This document shows, in pieces, positions 45,001-53,963 of a stretch of 64,000 bases of DNA. Position 1 is the stretch's first letter. Every line of letters starts with the position of its first letter. The position numbers and the translations under genes were made by a program. Source of the DNA: Pomacea canaliculata (lineage: Eukaryota > Mollusca > Gastropoda > Architaenioglossa > Ampullariidae); contig NC_037601.1 of NCBI RefSeq assembly GCF_003073045.1, forward strand, positions 3,689,872 to 3,753,871, read 5' to 3'. Below the pieces are notes generated by a model. The model saw only the letters and a program-made list of their open reading frames with translations, did no database searches and was not told the origin of the DNA.

Positions 45001-48000
45001 TAGAAAACTAAAAGTTGAGTACTCGCGAGAAACTCAACTGACTGAAATCTTTAGGTCTACCAGATAACTCACCGATGACATTATGTCCTCAGCTTGTGAA
45101 TCCTGTTCTAAGTTGAGCAAAGGGCTGCTTGAATCCATCTGTTATAGGAATTTTAAAAAATATTTTACCCATCTCAACTTAGGATCAGTGGATCACGGTA
45201 AAAATATTGATCATTTTCTGTATTGGTTTGTATATTACTGTATAATGTGTGAATGTGACAACAACTTGGTGAACTCAAGAACAGGAAAACTGTAATGTGT
45301 ATAATGATATTAATGCACAAGAAACATGTGATCAAAAGATGTCTAAACATAGCAGGGTGAAGAAATCAGATTTTAAGCTTAACTAGATGTGCACTCAGTA
45401 ACTGACCGCGTGCTTTCGAAAATCTTGTCTGTCGTAAAGGATGAACTGCGTCATGGGGATACTGAGTACCTGCCACACAGACGACCGTAAAGAAAGCTTT
45501 GTTGGTAAGAACTTTTCCTCTAGTCTCAGTCAAATCAACCGAAAGTATTACAGAAGCAAACCTTTGCCGTAGTAAGAGAGCATAAAAGGAATAAAAAATA
45601 ATTAGATATTAGTTGTCCTTGGAATACGGAATACAATGACTAAGCATAAAACGTTATTATGTAGCCAATGTTTTCATGAAAATCTGCTTACTGCTATGAA
45701 AGTCCAGTGACTAGTTGCATTGTGACTTACATTGGACACGACGTCCAATGTTGAGTTGATGAGTGGTGACCATTTGGCTTTTCTGATGTCCTCAAGAAGA
45801 CTCACACGAATAGTGTATTCTAAGATGCTGGCATCAATACCACTGCCCATTAGAAATCTGTTTACCATATAACGGATGTGTTGTCTGTGCGCGTCGGCGA
45901 TCATGGAGCAGTTCTTTGCGTCCATAATTTCCCCCATTTGGTTAAGATCATGCAACTGCAAGTAACATAAAACATTAGAGCATGTAATGTGGTGATGTAC
46001 TACCCTGCTTATATTTAATATGTCCTTCACATAGTTTATGACATATAAAGATACGTCTGTTCCATGATCATTACTCCTTATTTCAATCTTTGTCAAAAGT
46101 TGTGATTATATCAATTGACCAGTCCGCATGTTGATCTTCCGTTGCAAAGTAATGACACTCTCCAGATCTATTGTTTTTCCCCGGTTTCTCTTTCTGCCTT
46201 CTGTTTGTCTCTTATTATATGTCTGTGTAGCTGTTTCTCCTTTTATCCTTTGTATTTTGTCCATGTTTCCTACTTGTCAAGCGCTTAGCATACTCCTTCG
46301 TGAGCCTGATTATGCGCTGTATAAATTACACTTTTATTGTTTCAGCTAGTTTCCACTGCAGTATATAGGAAAGAACAGCAAGAAAAATACCATTAATGAG
46401 TATATACATAAAACGAAAACGTTTGCCTGTCCAAAATAATGGAGAGCAAACAGCGGATGACCTGCTGATATCGGCGCATAGCTGACCAGAAGTCAAAGTA
46501 GCTCAAATACAGCTGCTGGGCCTGACCACGCAGGTAAGAACGGAACGGACTGCCGGCCAAGTCGTCGCAAGCCAGCAGGCACAGGGTTCGCCTGCACAAA
46601 GTTCTTTTCTTTCTAGAACGTGATGCCTTCCGAAACAAACACTTGCTTTGTGTCAACAAAAAAAGATAAGCATTTAACTTGCTATAGTATGATATAACGA
46701 GCTGAATTGTCACCTTAATGTGAAATACTTACAAGTAAAACCTGACATGTAACTAAGAATGTAATTGTGTTCTCCATGAAAGCACCAAGATGTGCATACC
46801 TGTCAGTCACTGGCTTCTCTTGGTCCAGGTGTCGATAGCCGAAGAGGTAATGCCGCAGCAGCTGGTTGAAGTAAAGCATGGGTTCGGGTTTGAGGGCCAT
46901 CTCTTTCAGGGCCAGTCTCATCAGGTTCAACCTGACCTTACTGTCGTCGCCATCTTCCATCTCGTCTGACACCTTACCTTCCTTCTCCTCCTCTTGTCGT
47001 CTAGCTGTAGTGGGCAGACTCGCCACAGTTATTTCGAGCATTCTTTATTTAATTATAAAGGATTAACTTTTGAGCTGCCATCGATAAGCGCAAATCCAAC
47101 AGTTTTTCGGTAATTTCACTTTATTACCGGTCTTTTATGTATTGAATGTGGAGAATTGAGAGGTAAGGACAGGTGATGTATGGAAATTGAAAAGATTTAT
47201 GAATTTCATTTTACTTTGAGAATATTACATACTGGCCTTATGAGATTAATCTGGTAAGCCCCTTTCGCTTCAACCCACTTACTTTCTTGTTCAGGAAAGT
47301 CGCAAAAGCGTTCTGTGTCCAGCAGCTCTTCTACAACACACGTCTCTGTTCGGTTCTCTTCACTGGTGTCGCCCTGAGACTGAGAGTCTCTTCCTTGTGT
47401 TTTCTCTATACTTGGAAGTTTTGGCACAAGGACACCTGTTACACAACAAACTCATTAAGACATGCGAGTTTTATAAGGGTCTCTTCACTAAACCATGGGT
47501 GAAACTAGGAAGATTGTTCTTGATGCAGAACTTAAAGAACGCTATCCCAAATTACACCTTTTGTAAATTTAGAAATGAAACGAACTGTTTCACATATGGG
47601 TTTGGATTTGTAATCTCCAGTAGGACACTCTAATACGCTAGAGAAGAGGTGTGTTCAGGAAATTAAGGAGCAGTATCTATGCTAACCGATAACCAGGCTA
47701 TCGGTTCAGATAGTAGTCCAGGAGAATGCAATGCGAGAAACTATACGTCTATTTCTTTCAGGTCTTAAAGTAAATTATGACGGAAGTTGTAAACCCCAAA
47801 AGAAAGTGCCTTATACCTTATTCGCCGTGCAACAGGACCCACATTATCCAAATTTAGCATGAAGTATTTAGGCAGAACAATAATATGCATGGCCACACTG
47901 CATTATCACTCACTGTATCCGTGACATTTCTCAAAGGACTATATCTATATATTGTCCCAGCTCACCCATAGGCTGAATTTTGTTCAATCGTTAGGAATAA

Positions 48001-50228
48001 AGTTTGCATTCCACACGACATTTAAGATTGAGATGAGAGTAAACATATCCACCTGTATCCTCAGGATGCAGTTGATCTCTGGTCGCTAGGTGACCATGCC
48101 CAATTGTTAGCGCCGAAATTTCCGATGGTTCGGTTGATGATTGCAAATAGGGGAGGTAGGTCAGCGTTCTTTCCTGGGTACTACTCGTGATATGCGTGGA
48201 ATATGAAGATGATGTCAACAATATCGATGAAGAAGATAGCATGTTCAAGTCGTCTTTACCGGAAAAGGCATCATGTTTTGGAGATGAACCTAGGTCACCC
48301 GAGACTTTGAAAAGGGTACATCTTCTAATCAGCATCTTCAGATCTGTCCCTTTTGGAACCCTAAACAGTTCCTGAAAAGCAGCGTTGATATTTATAGTTA
48401 AGGATCAGTACATCCAGGGTCGGCTAGGAAAACTAAACGAAAAACAAATATGGTCAAATTATAGAATATTCAAAAGTACTTTTTCACTGGAATCCTAATG
48501 AAAAATACTTCTTCTCCGTGATTATCTGCCTTTAATAAATTTGATGACATTGAACGACTACGATCCGGTGAACAGCAAACTGAAATCGCTAGACATTAAA
48601 GACTCAGTAACAGTAACCACGAAGGAAAAGCATTTCATTATCTAATTAATTGTAAAATTTACTGATCAGCGTAAAAAGTAAGGAAAGAGTGATACAGAAA
48701 ATTGTCTTCTAATATATCAGTTATTATCAACAGACAAGTGAAAATGTGTGTGTGTGTGGGGGGGGGGGTATTTTGGATATACTACATATAAAGATAATAG
48801 TAATGTGTGTAAATTTAAGTATATCTCAGTACCCCTGGGTGCGCGAATAATAATAAAACCAATCTTAAATATTAAATCGCGCCAACTATACTCATCTATA
48901 TTTAGTTGTCATAGCCAAAAGCTTCTTCATTCTCTTATTCATTTTTAATGTAGCTTAGATTCTATATGCATCGTATTAATGCCTTAATCTTCACATCTTA
49001 CCTTTAGCATCGAAAAGGATTGGGTGGAGAACACGTGCATGACGTAACAAGGAGCCCAGTAAGCGCGCAAGGCTTCCAGAAGCACTCGATGCACCAGTCC
49101 CAAGGCCTTAGGTGACGACAGGTCGACTTCGCATGAGGGCACATAGTGATCAGTCGTAAGTCGCGCTGACAGCTCCGTTTCAGAATGTGGCACCACAGGA
49201 AAAGACAGGAGCTCTTTAAAATAAACAAAAGAAAGGAAGACTGCAAGGAGGGTACAGAAGAACCCACAAAATCACATAAATGAATATTCAGATCTTCTTA
49301 AGATGTAAAAAGTGATATAGAACACTAAATTTTAATAAAGAAAATAAAGAATAGAAGAGAAATAAATAAATAACATTTTGATTCCGCGCTTTCTTCAAGA
49401 TGTTGGCAATGAGAACAAATGATAATAACCAGAGATTTTTCTATAATTAGTCACTTTTCTCACATTGCATTTTTAACTTTGACCTAAAATTACGACAGGA
49501 AAAATCAAGTATTTCTACAATATATACACTTGAAAAGCTTGAGTCGACACCCATGAGCAGTAAAGTCAACTTATAACGGATGAGCAAGGTAATTGGCGAT
49601 TATCATTAACTATGATAATTTTTTTTACCCAAGGCCACTACTTTGCACAGCCTGTTGGACAGCTTGTCACACGCAGTAGCATGGAGATAGCGCTGCTGGA
49701 TCTCGTGGAATATCTCGCGTCGTTTGGTCAAGTTGCGCGTCTGTCGGAATCGTTGCACGTGCAGCCAGCACCCAAAAACTTTCGAGCCGGAGGAGTTCCG
49801 GAGGTGCTCACGGAACAGGTACATGCCAGCCACGCTACCCAGCAGGTTGTTTGCAAACACCTGCAGTACATGATGGGTCCGCCTGTTGCGATCTGCACCA
49901 AGAAATTCATCGCAATAGATCACGTGGTCTTTATGTCACGCTCTGAATTGTATTTATACATCTCCACAACCACAGACGCACATCAGTCCACTGAGCATAT
50001 CCATGCCTTATTAAAGTACACTAAACTGTACTAAACCAAACACAGCCAGTGTCAACAATTACCAGAATCATAGAACCGCAGCTCAAAGTCAAGGTTTTGC
50101 AGTTTATGGCACAGCTGATATTCCAGAAAGAGGTGTGTCTTTGTAAACAGGTGAAACCTGCGCGCAGCTATCCATGCTACTATCCTGTCATGCTTCGCAA
50201 ACAACAATAACATTAGACCTTACGCTAC

Positions 50229-50268
<40 letters not shown>

Positions 50269-53200
50269 GTTTTTTTCATTGTTTCGTTATCTCTCCTTTT
50301 GGGCAATGGACATGGGATACATTAATCAATCAATCGCTCCCTCCCTTTCTCTCTCTCTCGCACACACACACCACAGTCGGTGAGAAAATAACAAAATGAC
50401 TAGGCTAGGTATTAACTATAACCCTTCTGCAATAATTTTGCACACATTCCTTAAACTGATTTATAAAAAAATCTATGATGACGGAAGAGAACTAAGCACA
50501 GAGAAGGAAAGATACTCACATTCACTGCTGTGAAAACTGGAGGATCAAAAATGATGTTTCCGTCATGCAGCTTAATCAGCATTCTTTGACCGAATACCTG
50601 AACATTGTTCATAAACTATACCATTTCGAGTCATGTTGTTTTCTAAGTTATCAGATACTTTAAACAACTGATAACCGTCTTCACCTATTTATCGACACTC
50701 CCCACATCCCTTAGAAGCGCAATTTCCCAGACGTGATCACACTGTTAAAATGCATAAACAGGCGATCTCCAGGTACTGATTTATGCAATATTTACGAATA
50801 TTCCTCTCAGCGGATCACACCTTGTTGCTAAGCTATAGCTACTAGGGAGGCGACTTTTCGCTCTAACCACAGTGATATCCAACAGGTAACGGCATTCATC
50901 GAGGTGAAGGAAGTCAACAACCCATCTTCGACTTCTTTGTTTTTCGCAGCAAGCGCGTGACCTCCACCCACACAATAGGAGCGACCACCAGTCTGGCTGC
51001 CCATAGGTGTCTTTTGTCTGGGATACAAACAACAGCCACCAACATCTGGCTCCAAGACCTTTGCCCCAAAGAAGACCACCCAGATAGTATTGAAACATTT
51101 ATAAACGCTAACAAACTGTTCTCCGTAAATGTTTGAAGAATGTTTGTAGCAAATGTTTATGAAATTTTTATCATGCCCATTAAAGCAATGTTTTAGTAAC
51201 GTTTGCATACAAACTCTATCAAAACATTTAACAAATGTTTTATAAATATAATTTAAACGTTTAGCATTTTCTTTTCTTGCACAGACCACGAATCTAAGTA
51301 CAGACACAGCTATGGCGGTTAAACTTGAGATTTTCATTTGACATTAAATAAGACTGCTCCTCAAGACTAAGCTAAGGCTATAGTCGTTGACAGACGGTAC
51401 TCCCACCTCGTGTTGCTTCATCAACTTCTACCACTAAACGTCGGCTCTGTAAGTGATCTACCTTTCCACGAATACTCAGCCTAGCTACACTGGTTTAGCA
51501 GCTGCACGAAGACGTCCATCCGATGGTAGAACCAGAATGTTTGTTTGTTGTTCACAGTTTCCAGCTGCTCTTGCTTAACTGCATTTTTTGTAACATCTAT
51601 TTTTCTTGAGAATGACATCGTTCGAATAACCACACAACGAAGTAATACACAGGACACCTCTCATACACAAAACAAACAATGTATGAATAACTACAACTCA
51701 TTACATGCATTAACAATATAACACCTGTTACATCTTATTACAGACATTAACATTGTAAGACCTGCTAGAGCTCATTACAGATATTAACAATATAAGCCCT
51801 GCTACAACATACAGTAACACAGTAAGACCTCCTACACCTCATTACATATATTAACAATAATGAAAAAGCACACAGTTGAATTGAGTAAAGCTACTACAAT
51901 TTTAGTGTTTATTGTGGTGGTGGTGTGGTGGTGGTGGTGTGGTGGTGGTGGTGGTGGTGGTGGTGGTGGTGGTGGTGGCAGTAGCATTAATGTAGAGGTG
52001 CTGGCTGTTTTGAGTTACTATGACACATTCACGAAGATATCTGACGCATCATCACACGCGCGTGAACACGCGTACACTAGCAATAGAGCACGAAATCATG
52101 CACTGACTCCCAATATTAGATAAAGTTGTATGGTTACCGGCAAGTTGAGAAAAACATTGAAGTAGTCCACAAATAAACGGTCTTGGAGATGCTTGGCTAG
52201 AAACTCCTTCGTCTTTCTCAACCTCTTTTCTGAAGCAGACGGCAATAAAGTTCACAATTCTTCAACAGAGTGGTTCAGTCAGTTCGTATATGTCTCCATC
52301 TTTAAGACATGTTTCATATTATAGTTGAAATTCAATATAGTCATCAAAAGTTTGGCATCCGAACACGTTTATGCTACTTTGCTGCACACAACTGCAGGAA
52401 GGCCTGTAAGGGCACAAGCAGACGACTGCTTGAAAAGTAAAAATAGTCCCTAGAACAAAGATGGTCGTCAAGTGAAACTGACACGTTAGGCAAAATGCCT
52501 CGGTGACATGCCTGTGGCAAAATAGTTTTAATAAGGATGTCAAACTTTGGCAATGAACTTTTGTTGACATTATTTGCTAACTTGATTGACTGGCACAAAA
52601 TAGACACTTTCTATTACCGCACTATTTTCTCCAGAAATAACTGACATGCCATCTTGGGCCTCGTTATGTAACAATGCGCACTCTTGTACTATTTGTAATC
52701 GTGTTGCTCTTTCAACTCGTCACTGAGGGGTGACGAGGTCAAATATCTAGCACAGCGAGGGTGGCTGACCCAAGCCTGTGGAATGAGCAAGTAGGGGAGT
52801 TGAGGCTGCGTCTTCCTAGAAAGGTGCGGTGTTTATTTATTTGTTGTTTTTTTTTTTAATTATTATTTTTTTTTTAGTATTTCGGACTTTATGTATTGAC
52901 ATTTTCCTGTATTATGCCGGACTTTAAACTTTATTATTCGTATGTTTAATAACCCGAACTTTCTTTCAGGACTATGTTTACAATAAAAAGATAGATAGTA
53001 GAAAGGATTGACTGATGTTTGTATAACGATAAACTATTTTTCTACATTTATTTTGTATTTTTATTAGTTATTGTAGTATAAATTTAGTTGATATCGTTAA
53101 ATGTATACAGGCCTGCAAAAGAGGCAGAGTTATTTTTGAAGAAAAGAGCACACAAAGGCGTCCACGTGTGCACGAATGTCCGTGACACAGTTACAGACCG

Positions 53201-53836
53201 GTTGAGGGTATGCAACTTTGGGGGGTTCTGGATGCTAATTTGAATCATTGTATTGCTTAAGCTCTAATTATGTAAAAGAGATAAAAATCCAGTCTAAACT
53301 AATATGACATTCACTTTTAAAGCCAACATTACATTTCTTTCTCTCTGTCTTTCTCTTTCTCAGTCTCTCTTCTTCTGTGTCTCTTAGTCTTTCAAGGATT
53401 TTTAAAGAGTCAAACAAAACCCGTTTCATTATAGAATCACGACACTAGAGTTTAGTGTGGTTAATCCTGTCAGTTTCTTCCTTAATCAAAAAAAAAATAA
53501 AGCTCTACTGGCAAAAGAGAGTTGACGTCTTCGTTTTAAAAAAATAATTTTCAGCATATTTTAATCAGCTAATGGAGAACCTTTATCTCTGTGCATAAAA
53601 CACACACACACTCTTTATAAACTGACGACGACGGACGAGACTCAATTTTACACCGAATAGTGTGCCTCTGTCCTTCAATCAGCGTACTTCAATATATATC
53701 CTAGACTATACGACCCACACATACAAATATTGAAACATAAGATGTTAAATTTTAACGATGGCGACGAAATAGTTGGAAGAATGTCTACATTACCTTTCTC
53801 CCTTGATTCGCTCAAAAGCTCGCCAACACCGGACAT
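29838..53836 (-). CDS. RGS22-like protein, tandem copy B (25 exons, intact)
   Basis: Second tandem copy, fully open. Exons: 53836-53794, 52229-52138, 50597-50520, 50192-50063, 49928-49629, 49213-49002, 48371-48053, 47435-47283, 47004-46800, 46591-46462, 45955-45731, 45469-45407, 44118-43878, 43462-43361, 42785-42587, 41818-41634, 41079-40962, 40238-38657, 37773-37638, 35947-35824, 35232-35091, 34782-34658, 34542-34358, 31284-30209, 30020-29838. Phases join without a break to 2115 residues. Four RGS-like modules sit near residues 135-285, 495-650, 833-945 and 1500-1700, with a Lys/Glu linker (about 945-1459) carrying 22-residue repeats. Every intron position and phase equals copy A. The 5' half resembles A most and much of the 3' half resembles C. 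It is probably a multi-RGS scaffold or G-alpha regulator of sperm or cilia, by family analogy with RGS22. Confidence 0.88.
30209..31284 (-). CDS. Gene B exon 24, repeat-bearing hydrophilic region
   Basis: 1076 nt, 359 codons with the joined base. Starts DITGSMLKFTISRGVRLLV, which aligns with A and C. Then comes a disordered Lys/Glu/Ser region with three degenerate repeats of about 45-55 residues built on TIEERGRKHKLKSESKQKG, a C-S-E-P patch and an acidic E-E-E-D end. Leaves in phase 0 at donor GTAGGT. Confidence 0.85.
31800..31895. repeat. Purine-rich GAAGAAGAAC-type low-complexity tract
   Basis: Imperfect repeats of GAAGAA, GAACAAGAAG and AAATAAAAGAAC. Confidence 0.7.
33291..33472 (+). mobile_element. 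tRNA-derived SINE
   Basis: Head GGTGGCGCAACGGTTAGCGC resembles the tRNA A box and stem, followed by the CACCAATACAGTGAAG and GGTTGGCTGCCC blocks shared with copies at 36418 and (reversed) 22136. It ends in a C-rich tail with ACACCAAAC. Confidence 0.82.
33696..33820. repeat. About 45-bp tandem repeat, three copies
   Basis: Units share a C-A-C-A-C-A-G-T/C-A-A-C-A core followed by CCTGTTTTTATATTG-like endings. Confidence 0.65.
34358..34542 (-). CDS. Gene B exon 23
   Basis: 185 nt, phase 2 to 1. DPIIGDFPHPDEPSADYLHL corresponds to the conserved block of A and C. Preceded by F-A-H-Q-W-L-S. Confidence 0.87.
34658..34782 (-). CDS. Gene B exon 22
   Basis: 125 nt. FYDVYLALFSLLFNMWK is the last helix of RGS module d; donor GTGAGT. 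Confidence 0.85.
35091..35232 (-). CDS. Gene B exon 21
   Basis: 142 nt, with NPILGMRAKAIIECFFQSV. Nearly identical in copy C, including the upstream intron. Lacks the 37-codon insert of A. Confidence 0.9.
35824..35947 (-). CDS. Gene B exon 20
   Basis: 124 nt. VNKLPADLRFFVEANR is the start of RGS module d; canonical GTAAGG donor. Confidence 0.87.
36418..36672 (+). mobile_element. tRNA-derived SINE with longer 3' body
   Basis: Starts GGCCCGGTGGCGCAACGGCT. It keeps the CCAATACAGTGAAGGTTGGC block and extends through a C/G-rich body to GCCCCAGGAGGGGCGAAGGG and a run of A. The 3' part looks like the tail of a partner LINE. Lies in intron 19 of gene B. Confidence 0.82.
37120..37166 (+). mobile_element. 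Fragment of retroelement 3' end
   Basis: CCTATGCTCCACTGGAGGCG followed by AATAGGAGCAAGAAGAAG resembles the 3' end of the SINE at 36418 (CTATGCCCCAGGAGGGGCGAA). Probably the tail of a related LINE or SINE. Confidence 0.45.
37638..37773 (-). CDS. Gene B exon 19
   Basis: 136 nt. Starts IDLWRQVVNKMVEFSHSV, closely matching copy C; donor GTATGTAT. Confidence 0.85.
38085..38160 (+). mobile_element. Short retroelement 3' end with (ATT)n tail
   Basis: TGCTTTGAGCGTACGCTTAC, then AAAGCTCTTTATAAGTTCTA and ATTATTATTAT. The same form of tail (GCGCT-TATAA followed by ATT repeats) recurs at 46290-46345 and 54405-54440. Confidence 0.45.
38657..40238 (-). CDS. Gene B exon 18, giant Lys/Glu linker
   Basis: 1582 nt, 528 codons, fully open. 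Starts FQTYVEELKQRNLDL (end of RGS module c) and then is dominated by Lys, Glu and Arg. Strong charge alternation suggests single alpha-helix or coiled-coil character. Six 22-residue repeats of E-E-R-E-M-K-E-E-D-K-R-E-L-K-Q-K-K lie at 39055-39435. The human protein has only a short linker here. Leaves in phase 0 at donor GTAAGT. Confidence 0.88.
39055..39435. repeat. 66-nt in-frame coding repeat, six units
   Basis: The units encode variants of EEREMKEEDKRELKQKKRQ. One unit is three codons shorter. The repeat is in frame and so changes linker length without frameshift. Confidence 0.88.
40788..40845 (+). mobile_element. Degraded SINE head
   Basis: GGTGGTGGGTAGCACAATGC then TTGTAACCAATACAATAAGA is a diverged version of the SINE head with its CACCAATACAGTGAAG block. 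In intron 17 of gene B. Confidence 0.5.
40962..41079 (-). CDS. Gene B exon 17
   Basis: 118 nt, same length as A. LRSAQLSLEKQIEERW marks the RGS module c C-terminal helix. The first half is unlike A. Confidence 0.8.
41634..41818 (-). CDS. Gene B exon 16, RGS module c core
   Basis: 185 nt, as in A. FMDILADETQFIVFKKYLEL and a V-E-D-V-Q-D-A helix. The donor GTAATG was chosen over read-through because it gives the same length and phase as A. Confidence 0.9.
42235..42306 (+). pseudogene. Fragment of a DNA-transposon transposase (Brinker/pogo-type N-terminus)
   Basis: MPKTRRYAYDADLKTKAIDL followed by A-I-K-R matches the opening of Brinker-domain, pogo-like transposases, which bind their element ends. 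Only about 24 codons remain before the similarity ends and a stop follows. Plus strand, inside intron 15 of gene B, antisense to the host gene. Confidence 0.5.
42587..42785 (-). CDS. Gene B exon 15, linker
   Basis: 199 nt, phase 1 to 2. Contains LMQSLTMDELLKTRRNRMEL and ends L-K-L-P-P-T-P-R, as the L-P-P-K-P-R of A. Confidence 0.82.
42971..43169. mobile_element. hAT-type MITE with 8-bp target duplication
   Basis: 199-bp non-autonomous element. Ends are CAGACCTGGGCAAAC and, inverted, CAGGGGTGGGCAATT. The flanks carry the same 8 bp ATCTAAAC (42963-42970 and 43170-43177). An 8-bp duplication and CAGGGGTGGGCAA-like ends are hallmarks of hAT elements. The interior is GGCCCG-rich. In intron 14 of gene B and absent from A. 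Confidence 0.88.
43361..43462 (-). CDS. Gene B exon 14
   Basis: 102 nt. DVASLARIVRSDYGSLHI as in A; donor GTATGT. Confidence 0.86.
43878..44118 (-). CDS. Gene B exon 13
   Basis: 241 nt. Same D-P-W-R-E-D-P-K-H-D-P-D-G-D-M block as A with only scattered substitutions. Confidence 0.87.
44119..45406. other. Intron 12 of gene B
   Basis: 1.3 kb, AT-rich. Contains a (CAT)n microsatellite (44707-44772); nothing else recognised. Confidence 0.5.
44707..44772. repeat. (ATC)n microsatellite
   Basis: Imperfect ATC/CAT repeat of about 66 bp. Confidence 0.85.
45407..45469 (-). CDS. Gene B exon 12
   Basis: 63 nt encoding VLSIPMTQFILYDRQDFRKH; same borders as A. Confidence 0.86.
45731..45955 (-). CDS. Gene B exon 11, RGS module b
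   Basis: 225 nt. HIRYMVNRFLMGSGIDASIL and KWSPLINSTLDVVSN match A. Confidence 0.9.
46290..46345 (+). mobile_element. Short retroelement 3' end
   Basis: AGCCTGATTATGCGCTGTAT then AAATTACACTTTTATT has the GCGCT-TATAAA form of common short-element 3' tails. The body was not identified. Confidence 0.35.
46462..46591 (-). CDS. Gene B exon 10, RGS module b core
   Basis: 130 nt. SPFRSYLRGQ and YLSYFDFWSAMRRYQQ; synonymous sites almost unchanged from A. Confidence 0.9.
46800..47004 (-). CDS. Gene B exon 9
   Basis: 205 nt, phase 1 to 2. Ends LLRHYLFGYRHLDQEKPVTD as in A. The acidic front part is six codons longer. Confidence 0.88.
47283..47435 (-). CDS. Gene B exon 8, acidic linker
   Basis: 153 nt, about half the length of A exon 8 but with the same phases. 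V-V-E-E-L-L-D-T corresponds to G-E-L-L-D-T of A. Confidence 0.75.
48053..48371 (-). CDS. Gene B exon 7, Ser/Thr-rich linker
   Basis: 319 nt, phase 0 to 1. ELFRVPKGTDLKMLIRRCTL aligns with A; the rest is Ser/Thr-rich and diverged. Confidence 0.8.
49002..49213 (-). CDS. Gene B exon 6, end of RGS module a
   Basis: 212 nt. LLEALRAYWAPCYVMHVFS; almost identical DNA to A, including neighbouring intron sequence. Confidence 0.9.
49629..49928 (-). CDS. Gene B exon 5, RGS module a core
   Basis: 300 nt. LFREHLRNSSGSKVFGCWLH as in A; scattered differences only. Confidence 0.9.
50063..50192 (-). CDS. Gene B exon 4
   Basis: 130 nt, protein identical to A over VAWIAARRFHLFTKTHLFLE. Confidence 0.88.
50229..50268. 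repeat. (ATT)n microsatellite
   Basis: About 13 ATT units in intron 3 of gene B. Confidence 0.9.
50520..50597 (-). CDS. Gene B exon 3
   Basis: 78 nt. VFGQRMLIKLHDG then I-I-F-D-P-P-V-F-T; same length and phase as A. Confidence 0.88.
51691..51862. repeat. 37-bp minisatellite, about five copies
   Basis: Units follow CTACAACTCATTACATGCAT plus TAACAATATAAGACCTG with drift; the fourth unit is shortened. Confidence 0.75.
51914..51979. repeat. (GGT)n microsatellite
   Basis: GGT repeat of about 66 bp with two interruptions. Confidence 0.9.
52138..52229 (-). CDS. Gene B exon 2
   Basis: 92 nt. DRLFVDYFNVFLNLP as in A. Confidence 0.92.
52230..53793. other. Intron 1 of gene B
   Basis: 1.6 kb against 365 bp in A, so mostly inserted sequence. 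It contains A/T-rich tracts and a faint P-S-L-W-N-type open stretch at about 52770-52830 that resembles LINE C-termini but is too short to call. Confidence 0.45.
53794..53836 (-). CDS. Gene B exon 1 with start codon
   Basis: 43 nt encoding MSGVGELLSESREK and one base; ACCATG context; donor GTAATG as in A. Confidence 0.85.
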
Positions 53837-53926
53837 GGTCCAGTGCAAGCTTTGTGCACAAAAAGAATGAACACTTAAACATCTGACGGCGTGAGGAAGT
53901 GAAATAAATGTCTACACGCTAGCGAC

Positions 53927-53963
53927 TGACGTCACAAACCCTAATGACGTGCATACTACGTAA
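53927..53963 (-). promoter_or_regulatory. Conserved triple ACGT-core (CRE/ATF-like) cluster, gene B
   Basis: TGACGTCA (53927-53934), TGACGTGC (53945-53952) and TACGTAA (53957-53963), 91-127 bp upstream of the ATG. Spacing is identical to gene A while the surrounding bases have drifted. Confidence 0.6.

Larger units (their letters stand above)
50598..52137. other. Intron 2 of gene B, enlarged by a roughly 1.2-kb insert
   Basis: A has only 354 bp here. The two introns match at both ends, so an insert at about 50700-52080 explains the excess. It holds unrecognised non-repeat DNA (50810-51300), a 37-bp minisatellite and a (GGT)n tract. Confidence 0.6.

Noticed and set aside
49612-50034. 140-codon plus-strand open frame
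   Set aside because: Lies antisense to exon 5 of gene B, which has clear RGS-like coding and splice borders.
50828-51337. 169-codon minus-strand open frame in intron 2 of gene B
   Set aside because: Composition and lack of any family motif suggest chance or a repeat. It would break the conserved exon 2 to exon 3 join.
52740-52850. Possible LINE C-terminus remnant (P-S-L-W-N-type stretch)
   Set aside because: Too short and diverged to assign to a LINE family.
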